A DNA stretch of 11,297 bases from the NCBI GenBank assembly GCA_023135505.1, contig JAGLTA010000109.1, positions 1 through 11,297 of the forward strand. Reading direction: 5' to 3'. The DNA comes from Candidatus Parcubacteria bacterium. Its GTDB lineage: Bacteria > Patescibacteriota > Patescibacteriia > JAACEG01. The position numbers were made by a program, and so were the translations under genes. This document shows, in pieces, positions 6,969-11,297 of this stretch; positions within the stretch are counted from its first letter, which is position 1, and each line of letters begins with the position of its first letter. The notes under the pieces were generated by a model. The model was not told the DNA's origin and searched no databases. It saw only the letters and a program-made list of their open reading frames with translations.

Positions 6969-8480
6969 AGAATCTCCCGCAAGCGGTCCTGCCGCAGCCG
7001 ATTTCGGAACTGCCCCTAATTCTTCCGAAGCGCCTGTTGAAACTGAACTTGATCCTGCTGAAAAATCTTGGTCTTCTGTTGTGTATTCTTCTAACATATT
7101 TGGCGCGGCAGGAGTAGGAATAGGATCAACCCATTCGCCTGTGCCGTCTGGAATGCGGGCATAAGACTTATTTTCAGGCACTAAACTACTGCCGCTTCCG
7201 GCTGAATCATCGTAATTAGGATCATCTGGCGTTGGCGTTAATGAATCATAATCGCTGCCGTCATAAGCGTAGCTGTCAAGCGGATTATCATTATAATCAA
7301 AGAAGTTAATCGTGTCATTATCATTGTTTAAAGAAAAATTATGCGAGGTGCAGCTGTCTCCTTCTCCTTTGCGATAGACTACCAAAAAATCGTTCGGTCT
7401 TATCATAACGCCTCCTGTATTAGTGCGGCAAGACTCAACATCAATCCTATTGCCTTCATCGTCGGTCAAATAATAGCCGCTTAAATCAACTGAATAAATC
7501 GCGGACAAATTATATAATTCAACCCATTCGCCGTCAGGCATAGCAGCCGCGTCATCGTCGATAGGATTAGGCAAGAATTCATTAAGAACTACGCCAGGAC
7601 ACAAAGGACCGCCATTTCTGCTTTCGCCGGTAATAATCAAGAAATCGTTGAAAATCATGCCAGGTCCGACAGGAGCTGAACAACTAGTATGAATTTGAAT
7701 ATGCTCAACATCATCAACATAGATAATAATTTCTGTTCCTAATGTAGGATGCACGCCCCATGTTCCGACAAAACTGAATTGCTCGCCTGGGTTTACCGTG
7801 CTGTTAAATACGGTTTCTCCGTCGTTTTTCTGAACCACTTTAATTACTGCGGTTGAAGTGCTGTTATATTGCATAGTTAGGCTTGTTATTTTGCCGTCGC
7901 AAGGACCGCATTGCTCTATTAAGCAGCCAGAATCGCAGCCGTCGCCGTCAATCATATTTCCGTCATCGCATTGTTCGCCCGGGTCAACTATGCCATCGCC
8001 GCAAAATGAATCGCAATACACGGCTGAAACATCGTAAGTTTCGCTCATAATCGCGCTTTGCAGCAATTCGCCGTCTCGTTCATGGCAAGTTCTCGCTTTG
8101 ACAGTCGCGCTGTATATTAAAGGAAATGAACCTGAATACAGCGAGCCATTAGGCGCGTAGCAGTCCGGATCGCTGCCGTCAATAGTATAATAAATAGTTG
8201 TAGTTGTTCCGGTTAAGGTTGAGCTTAAAGTTACAACTAGGCTGCCGTCGTTGCAAAACTCTCCGCTCGGCGGATCAATGCTCGGAACATCATTAACAAT
8301 TTCCGCTGTAACATTGATAATATGAGCTTCAAAAGCGTTAAACAACTGCGCCTGCGAAACAATAAAAAACATAGCTAAAATACTAACGCAAACCAGTTTA
8401 GCCAGCTTTTTTTTGAAAAAAATTATTCTGCTTTTTCGCTTTTGTATTTTATACATAGGTATAAAATTTATATTAATCAT
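6141..8480 (-). CDS. Secreted multidomain protein: chitobiase-C-like, CGDG repeat, lamin-tail domain, acidic tail (779 aa)
   Basis: A basic start and hydrophobic segment (about 28-45) lead into AFEAHIINVTAEI (49-61), nearly identical to the 235-aa protein at 10216-10923. This suggests a common signal peptidase, encoded just upstream. Next are a chitobiase/hexosaminidase C-terminal-like domain (about 68-152, with YYTIDGSDP), a Cys-rich CGDGIVDPGEQCDDGN repeat (160-186), and a domain starting CDGKITSLTMQYN (194-290) that resembles a family found in other surface proteins. A lamin-tail domain (about 297-460) has VLNEFLPNP and GEWVELYN. From about 505 to the end the chain is Asp/Glu/Gly/Ser/Thr-rich with very few Lys or Arg. 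There is no LPXTG and no C-terminal membrane segment, unlike the downstream protein. It is probably released, or held by charge or a partner. Start chosen at the first ATG; no clear Shine-Dalgarno. Confidence 0.88.
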   Translation of the reverse strand: MININFIPMYKIQKRKSRIIFFKKKLAKLVCVSILAMFFIVSQAQLFNAFEAHIINVTAEIVNDVPSIDPPSGEFCNDGSLVVTLSSTLTGTTTTIYYTIDGSDPDCYAPNGSLYSGSFPLIYSATVKARTCHERDGELLQSAIMSETYDVSAVYCDSFCGDGIVDPGEQCDDGNMIDGDGCDSGCLIEQCGPCDGKITSLTMQYNSTSTAVIKVVQKNDGETVFNSTVNPGEQFSFVGTWGVHPTLGTEIIIYVDDVEHIQIHTSCSAPVGPGMIFNDFLIITGESRNGGPLCPGVVLNEFLPNPIDDDAAAMPDGEWVELYNLSAIYSVDLSGYYLTDDEGNRIDVESCRTNTGGVMIRPNDFLVVYRKGEGDSCTSHNFSLNNDNDTINFFDYNDNPLDSYAYDGSDYDSLTPTPDDPNYDDSAGSGSSLVPENKSYARIPDGTGEWVDPIPTPAAPNMLEEYTTEDQDFSAGSSSVSTGASEELGAVPKSAAAGPLAGDSSETGEGNPTDDTDDQTANNSGQINGDETEDETDEDKGDGADKDGEEDDDDIAETGDGDAYDDSDDSVDDDGGEDDSGQDGGTQDEGADDDAGAATTETSASDDSGDTAETGDSGADESDSADTSSQDSGADDSDETGDTNDETGASDSSSEIGGSDGLDNTVDSDREPADEGDPADTSGQDGGTQDEATDDGGADAGDAGDPTTASGQDDGADIGAGGDQDDQEIGTDDICADGADSADEPADTGGQDSGEKASSNDSPDNASDTSGGDNNTEQV

Positions 8481-8482
8481 AT

Positions 8483-8510
8483 TTATTTTCTTGTTATTTT
8501 CTTGTTATTT
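8483..8510. repeat. 11-bp tandem repeat across the signal peptidase stop
   Basis: The unit TTATTTTCTTG occurs at 8483-8493 and 8494-8504, followed by a partial copy TTATTT. It covers the stop codon of the signal peptidase gene (8494-8496) and the sequence just before the 779-aa start. It is probably a slippage duplication. Because 11 is not a multiple of 3, copy-number change would alter the last residues of the peptidase and the gap to the next gene. Confidence 0.7.
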
Positions 8511-8925
8511 GCGATAATTTTCCTAAAAACGGAATTCTAATCGGCTTATTTTTAAAATTCAGCGTTTTGCCGATCAGCTTGTCATATTCAATCGGCTTGT
8601 CTTTTATATTATTGGCATCGCCCTTAGTGATGAAAGTATCTTCTTTTAATTCAATTACTCTGTGGATGGTAAACCCTTTTTCATTCGCGTAAACCACTAT
8701 GTCGCCTATTTCAATATCATTTTTGCCGCTAGTGCCTTTGATTAAGATCAGATCGCCTTTTTTCAACGCTGGCCACATTGAACTTGATGTTACGGAAGCA
8801 ATCGGATATTCGCTGTTTAGCATTTTTTTCAGCGCTTCTGGAGTTCCCCAGACAATCAGCGCGAAGACTAAAATATAAACTGTCCATTCTAAGATTGTTT
8901 TAATTGCTTTTTTCATTTTTACCAT
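8494..8925 (-). CDS. sipW: SipW-type signal peptidase I (143 aa)
   Basis: This membrane serine protease should remove signal peptides from secreted proteins. One membrane segment (about 9-27) is followed by the catalytic serine in SSSMWP (Ser49). The second catalytic position is histidine in FTIHRVIE (His88), not the lysine of ordinary bacterial enzymes, so it belongs to the ER/archaeal/SipW type. The KGDANNIKD stretch (101-109) carries the conserved aspartates. In Bacillus, SipW-type enzymes process TasA and camelysin-like proteins; here the neighbours carry a TasA-like leader and start of mature chain, making them the likely substrates. The ATG at 8925 overlaps the stop of the 166-aa gene by 7 nt, so translation is probably coupled. 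A second ATG at 8916 is possible. There is no second membrane segment, so a short, single-span form. The gene symbol is by family similarity. Confidence 0.92.
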   Translation of the reverse strand: MVKMKKAIKTILEWTVYILVFALIVWGTPEALKKMLNSEYPIASVTSSSMWPALKKGDLILIKGTSGKNDIEIGDIVVYANEKGFTIHRVIELKEDTFITKGDANNIKDKPIEYDKLIGKTLNFKNKPIRIPFLGKLSQITRK

Positions 8926-9419
8926 ACTTTCGGCGTTTTAAAGATCCAGACATAGCCGGTGTACTTTTCTCCGATTGGCGCTGATACAGGCATATACAAA
9001 CTGAATTCCAATTTCTTTTCATCTCCTTTTTTCATTGTAAAATTATTCTCGCTTAGTTTGACTAATTCCGCTATTGAGCCGAATTTCAAAACAGATACGA
9101 AGGTGTTAATCCCGTCGGCGTTTAAGGTAATATACCGCGTAGCAGCGGTATCGGCTGACAGATCCCCGAAATCCAGCCGCTCATCAGTCGGATTAACTCC
9201 GACTTTTTTCTCGCCTTCTATGACTAAAACTTGCGCGCTGTATTTGTCGGCAACGGCAATCTGAATGATGATGATAAAAACTAAAGCGGCAGCAGCAGTC
9301 CAAATTATTCTTTTCAGCGTTATTTTTTTAGGTTTTTCATTCTTCTTCTCCGTGATAGCTTTGTCAATTGAGCTGACTGGCGCCGGCTCTGCGCGATTTT
9401 CTCTGTTTTGTGTCTCCAT
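8919..9419 (-). CDS. Membrane-anchored beta-rich protein coupled to the signal peptidase (166 aa)
   Basis: I do not recognise a named family. An Asp/Glu/Lys-rich cytoplasmic N-terminus (1-37) precedes one membrane segment (about 38-57). The outer part (60-166) looks like a single beta-sandwich: LDFGDLSADTAATRYITLN, then NFTMKKGDEKKLEFSLYMP, then APIGEKYTGYVWIF. This resembles the small Ig-like folds of archaeal and Gram-positive surface proteins in which 'FG-L...G' opens the domain and 'P-AP-G-Y-G' closes it. It has no LPXTG signal. The gene overlaps the SipW-like peptidase by 7 nt, so the two proteins are probably made in fixed ratio. A role as assembly factor, anchor or chaperone for the surface subunits is an inference. 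No Shine-Dalgarno precedes the ATG. Confidence 0.82.
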   Translation of the reverse strand: METQNRENRAEPAPVSSIDKAITEKKNEKPKKITLKRIIWTAAAALVFIIIIQIAVADKYSAQVLVIEGEKKVGVNPTDERLDFGDLSADTAATRYITLNADGINTFVSVLKFGSIAELVKLSENNFTMKKGDEKKLEFSLYMPVSAPIGEKYTGYVWIFKTPKVW

Positions 9420-9436
9420 ATATTTATATTAAAATT

Positions 9437-9465
9437 TATATAATAATTTTTAGGCTTTATGTTAA
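9437..9465 (-). promoter_or_regulatory. Candidate promoter for the 166-aa/sipW/surface-protein genes
   Basis: On the minus strand, TTAACA (9460-9465, five of six matches to TTGACA) is 17 bp from TATATA (9437-9442). The start would be near 9430, leaving a leader of about 11 nt before the ATG at 9419. The region is very AT-rich, so chance matches are likely. Its place after the stem-loop at 9504-9542 makes a new transcript here reasonable. Confidence 0.35.
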
Positions 9466-9503
9466 AAATATCAATATCTATCAATAAATTTATAAGATTG
9501 GGT

Positions 9504-9542
9504 GGTTGGGGCAAGATAACGCTTTTATGTTATGCCCCAACC
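9504..9542. repeat. Stem-loop after the 73-aa zinc-ribbon gene
   Basis: GGTTGGGGC (9504-9512) pairs perfectly with GCCCCAACC (9534-9542). A 3-nt bulge, then ATAAC/GTTAT, closes an 8-nt loop. It starts 5 bp past the stop of the 73-aa gene. There is no U-tract on the minus strand, so it could be an mRNA-end or processing structure, or a weak terminator. Its sequence resembles the stem-loop at 9906-9939. Confidence 0.65.
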
Positions 9543-9547
9543 GAAGT

Positions 9548-9769
9548 TTAAACAATTATTCTTAAAGAATGTCTGTGGTGATAATCTGCCGGTCTGTCCA
9601 TTTTGAGCCGCGCTGTAATTTTATCTTTGCATTCTTGGCATAACTTTTCGCCTTTTTGTATATCTGCGCCGCACATGTCGCAGCGCGTCTTTTTTTCTTC
9701 CACTTCTTTTTCTTTTACTTTTCTTAGCGCCTCATCCTCCCTTTTTTTAAACTCATTGTTGTCCGCCAT
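9548..9769 (-). CDS. Small zinc-ribbon protein (73 aa)
   Basis: No named family is recognised. The N-terminal third is a charged Lys/Glu helix, possibly coiled coil (7-28). It is followed by a four-Cys zinc ribbon: Cys30-x2-Cys33 in RCDMCGADI and Cys44-x2-Cys47 in LCQECKDK. The C-terminus is basic with the cluster HHRH (64-67). No signal peptide or membrane segment is visible, so it is cytoplasmic. The start is fixed by AAAGGAGG with 6 nt before the ATG, one of the best ribosome sites in the window. It lies between two related stem-loops and downstream of another tiny zinc-ribbon gene. A nucleic-acid-binding or regulatory role is possible; a link to the surface locus is only by position. Confidence 0.82.
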   Translation of the reverse strand: MADNNEFKKREDEALRKVKEKEVEEKKTRCDMCGADIQKGEKLCQECKDKITARLKMDRPADYHHRHSLRIIV

Positions 9770-9775
9770 TTTTTT

Positions 9776-9783
9776 CCTCCTTT
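9776..9783 (-). promoter_or_regulatory. Strong Shine-Dalgarno of the 73-aa gene
   Basis: AAAGGAGG lies 6 nt before the ATG at 9769. It settles the start and contrasts with the large surface genes, which lack such a site. Confidence 0.85.
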
Positions 9784-9808
9784 GTTTGTTTTTGTTTATC
9801 TGAAATTC

Positions 9809-9847
9809 ACCTTTTAAGGTTTTATTTTAAATAAAATCCTAAAGGGT
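9809..9847. repeat. AT-rich long inverted repeat upstream of the 73-aa gene
   Basis: Two 19-bp arms (9809-9827 and 9829-9847) match at 16 positions in inverted order, so an RNA would fold into a long hairpin with a tiny loop. It lies about 25 bp upstream of the ribosome site of the 73-aa gene. It may be an operator or leader hairpin, or stop readthrough from the 57-aa gene. On the minus strand there is no long U-tract after it. Confidence 0.5.
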
Positions 9848-9905
9848 AAACTCCATTAAAGAGGATAAAGAAAATTTAAATTAAGAAATTTTTAAAAGGG
9901 CTGGA

Positions 9906-9939
9906 GTTGAGGCAAATAACTTTTGCAATCTGCCTCAAC
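9906..9939. repeat. Stem-loop after the 57-aa zinc-ribbon gene
   Basis: GTTGAGGCA (9906-9914) pairs perfectly with TGCCTCAAC (9931-9939) around a 16-nt loop. It begins 6 bp past the stop codon at 9946. The plus-strand left arm and loop (GTTGAGGCAAATAAC then TTTT) match the 9504-9542 element (GTTGGGGCAAGATAAC then GCTTTT) with few changes, so the two probably share an origin. Confidence 0.65.
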
Positions 9940-9945
9940 GGATTA

Positions 9946-10119
9946 TTACATTCCTAGCGCCTTAAGTTGGAACCATATATTTTCTAATTCATCGTCTTTA
10001 AAAGAGAGTATACACCAGCGGCATGTTGGCTGCCCTCCTTCTTTGGGCACAGGATCTTCGTCTGTTAGATGCGTGTCGCAATCAACGCAGCTTATTGCTG
10101 CTTTTCCATTTTTTCCCAT
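9946..10119 (-). CDS. Very small zinc-ribbon protein (57 aa)
   Basis: This short gene was found by reading the minus strand behind a strong Shine-Dalgarno (AAAAGGAGG, 8 nt before the ATG). The protein starts MGKNGKAAISCVDCDTHLTD and ends FQLKALGM. It has two Cys-x2-Cys pairs, Cys11/Cys14 and Cys33/Cys36, 18 residues apart, as in a compact zinc ribbon, followed by an acidic-amphipathic C-terminal helix with two tryptophans (Trp35, Trp49). There is no signal peptide, so it is cytoplasmic. Four ordered cysteines, a well-placed ribosome site and position between genes with tight spacing argue that it is real. It lies between the 235-aa surface protein and the other zinc-ribbon gene. I do not know its function. 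Confidence 0.78.
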   Translation of the reverse strand: MGKNGKAAISCVDCDTHLTDEDPVPKEGGQPTCRWCILSFKDDELENIWFQLKALGM

Positions 10120-10127
10120 TTTTCTAT

Positions 10128-10136
10128 CCTCCTTTT
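10128..10136 (-). promoter_or_regulatory. Strong Shine-Dalgarno of the 57-aa gene
   Basis: AAAAGGAGG lies 8 nt before the ATG at 10119. It is the main support for this short gene being translated. Confidence 0.82.
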
Positions 10137-10147
10137 ATTTTTCGGTT

Positions 10148-10215
10148 TTTAATCCTCTAATCTCCCCCGCTCCAATTTTTTCTAAACTGGGGCGAGGATG
10201 CATTAGGGGATTAAA
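10148..10215. repeat. Long two-part stem-loop touching the stop of the 235-aa gene
   Basis: The outer arms (10148-10161 and 10202-10215) pair over 14 bp with one mismatch. The inner arms CCCCGCTCCA (10165-10174) and TGGGGCGAGG (10188-10197) pair with one mismatch and one wobble, closing a 13-nt loop. The structure begins at the base next to the stop codon at 10216. No strong U-tract follows on the minus strand, so it may protect the 3' end or tune expression of the 57-aa gene, whose ribosome site starts 12 bp further on. Confidence 0.65.
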
Positions 10216-10923
10216 CTAGAAAATATCAGTTACTTCAATCCATAAATCGCATCCGAAATCTGAACTTTCTGATTCGGCAGGCAATATATAGTCGTCAGGA
10301 TTAGCGTCTGGATTGTGATCATGAACAAAATCCGCGTAATCTTGAGCGCACATTCCGTCAAAACAAGGAACTGCTAAATCAATAATCCACTCATCAGCTA
10401 AATCAGTGTCTTTATTTATTGTCCCGACTGCGACAGAAGACGGATCGTTCGGATCATGAAAAGCAGGTACTCCTAAGTCGCCGGGCTCTTCGTATGCTGG
10501 GATTTTAGATAAATAAGGACAAAGCGATTCATAACAGCAATTTAGATCGCTTGGATTATCATGGCAATATGCTCTAGCGTCATTAATGGTAATCTCCGGC
10601 GAATAAAGAGGCTCGCATTCCGCGATAGGCGGCCAGATTGGCTTTGGCTTTTGAACAATCTTATAATCAATATTCAAAACCCTTCTTTGATCGCTTGCGC
10701 AAAAAGATTCACTGCTGCTAATCCAAAGCCGCTTTTCCATATACTCCTGCGGAAAAACTGTGCCAAAAGTTAATTCCTCAGGAGGAAGAATCCTTAAGGC
10801 ATTTTCAATATGCGCTGTTACATTAATGACATGCGCCTCAAAAGCAGACATTAAAGGCAGGGAAACAATAATTGCTGATACTGCCAATAGTGGCAGAATG
10901 ATTTTTTTGCTTTTCTTTTTCAT
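10216..10923 (-). CDS. Secreted TasA-like-leader protein with the Cys-rich DFGCD module (235 aa)
   Basis: A basic start and hydrophobic segment (8-26) end in MSA, then FEAHVINVTAHIEN, giving a likely signal peptide cut before Phe28. FEAH-type starts with a following LTFGTVFPQE (51-60) recall TasA/camelysin-like proteins, whose N-terminus a SipW-type peptidase cuts. The mature chain is short and Cys-rich: nine cysteines (75, 103, 120, 129, 130, 135, 187, 192, 225). It contains YCHDNPSDLNCCYESLCPYL (119-138) and ends in DFGCDLWIEVTDIF (222-235). The same elements occur at the N-terminus of the 982-aa protein and at the end of the partial protein at 10971-11297. There is no anchor or LPXTG, so it may be a secreted or fibre-forming subunit; this is inference. 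A Shine-Dalgarno (AAGGAG, 10936-10941) lies 12 nt before the ATG. Confidence 0.85.
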   Translation of the reverse strand: MKKKSKKIILPLLAVSAIIVSLPLMSAFEAHVINVTAHIENALRILPPEELTFGTVFPQEYMEKRLWISSSESFCASDQRRVLNIDYKIVQKPKPIWPPIAECEPLYSPEITINDARAYCHDNPSDLNCCYESLCPYLSKIPAYEEPGDLGVPAFHDPNDPSSVAVGTINKDTDLADEWIIDLAVPCFDGMCAQDYADFVHDHNPDANPDDYILPAESESSDFGCDLWIEVTDIF

Positions 10924-10935
10924 ATAATTATTACT

Positions 10936-10941
10936 CTCCTT
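10936..10941 (-). promoter_or_regulatory. Shine-Dalgarno of the 235-aa gene
   Basis: AAGGAG lies 12 nt before the ATG at 10923, a somewhat long but usable spacing. The 47-bp gap to the upstream gene holds no clear promoter, so the two genes are probably on one transcript. Confidence 0.6.
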
Positions 10942-10970
10942 ATAAATTAATAACTCGTCTAAATCAATAA

Positions 10971-11297
10971 TTAACCGTTTGGTGTTGGTGAAATTTCAGT
11001 TATCTCAATCCATAAATCACAACCAAAGTCTTGTCCGTCAGGATCACCGCCAAGCACTGGGCAGCCGGCTGGCCAATCTTGCCCTACATAACCTTTAAAA
11101 GGAGGAGCTTTTAGATCAATAGTCCAAAGATCCAATAAATCTCCTTCTAGTTTAGATAAAGGACCAGTTGCATCGGGTCCTGGCTTTATACAGTGGGCAG
11201 GCGTAGTAGTGGGTCCGTCAACTTTTTCAGGCACATAATAACTAGGATGAGAGGTATCATTATCGTCATCTGGATCAGCATCTACTTTAGATAAGTA
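10971..11297 (-). CDS. C-terminal part of a Cys-rich surface protein with the DFGCD module, 5' end outside window
   Basis: The frame is open to the window edge, so this is the 3' end of a longer gene, not a short protein from the in-frame GTG at 11234. The visible 108 residues start YLSKVDADPDDDND and end DFGCDLWIEITEISPTPNG. YLSK matches the 235-aa protein (PYLSKIP). LLDLWTIDLKAPPFKGYVGQDW matches its WIIDLAVPCFDGMCAQDY region, and the DFGCDLWIE end is nearly the same. It is therefore a third member of the same module, probably also secreted. The N-terminal leader cannot be seen. It lies 47 bp upstream of the 235-aa gene. Confidence 0.85.
   Translation of the reverse strand, partial: YLSKVDADPDDDNDTSHPSYYVPEKVDGPTTTPAHCIKPGPDATGPLSKLEGDLLDLWTIDLKAPPFKGYVGQDWPAGCPVLGGDPDGQDFGCDLWIEITEISPTPNG

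Noticed and set aside
9320..9514. Minus-strand frame overlapping the 166-aa start
   Set aside because: It lies in another frame over the 166-aa gene and its leader, runs across a stem-loop, and encodes an Asn/Ile-rich string without motifs.
9504..10215. CRISPR-like or tRNA structure in the hairpin region
   Set aside because: The repeats are not regularly spaced, differ in sequence and flank genes; no cloverleaf or CCA end is present.
10971..11234. An 87-aa gene starting at GTG 11234
   Set aside because: The frame stays open to the window edge and the residues upstream (YLSK) match the paralogue at 10216-10923, so the real start lies outside.

Overview
The window reads like a piece of a Candidate Phyla Radiation (Patescibacteria) genome, probably a Parcubacteria-type lineage. 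This is inferred from style, not from a marker gene. The DNA is AT-rich, all genes lie on the minus strand, and the content is a Gram-positive-like surface module: a SipW-type signal peptidase, a sortase, an LPXTG protein, SdrD_B-like and DUF11-like repeats, Cys-rich CGDG repeats and a lamin-tail domain. TGA is used as a normal stop (sortase and the 982-aa protein), which argues against the recoded Gracilibacteria and Absconditabacteria. No tRNA, rRNA, CRISPR array or insertion sequence was seen, and no plus-strand gene is convincing.

In the direction of transcription (high to low coordinates): 11297-10971 is the 3' end of a Cys-rich surface protein. 10923-10216 is a complete secreted paralogue. 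10119-9946 and 9769-9548 are two very small zinc-ribbon genes with strong Shine-Dalgarno sequences, set among three stem-loops that each follow a stop codon. 9419-8919 is a membrane-anchored beta-rich protein whose gene overlaps the SipW-like signal peptidase (8925-8494). 8480-6141 is a 779-aa secreted multidomain protein with a long acidic tail. 6107-3159 is a 982-aa LPPTG-anchored adhesin-like protein. 3152-2427 is the sortase. 2283-1261 is an orphan ParA-type ATPase with its own promoter and terminator. 971-1 is a membrane-anchored CAP (YkwD-like) protein that runs off the window.

The central block (about 11.3 to 2.4 kb) looks like one functional surface-assembly locus. Two proteins carry a shared leader and start of mature chain (AFEAH-[IV]-INVTA), and the 982-aa protein has a divergent version. 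These are plausible substrates of the SipW-like peptidase, as TasA/camelysin proteins are in Firmicutes. The LPPTG protein lies 6 bp upstream of the sortase that would attach it. Three proteins share a Cys-rich module ending in DFGCD, so the locus appears to encode related subunits with different bodies. The parA and CAP genes look like separate transcription units.

Functions rest on motifs and context; no database search was run. The most interesting points are the shared DFGCD module, the leader-with-swapped-body arrangement, the two tiny zinc-ribbon genes with related stem-loops, and the orphan parA with an inverted repeat over its promoter.
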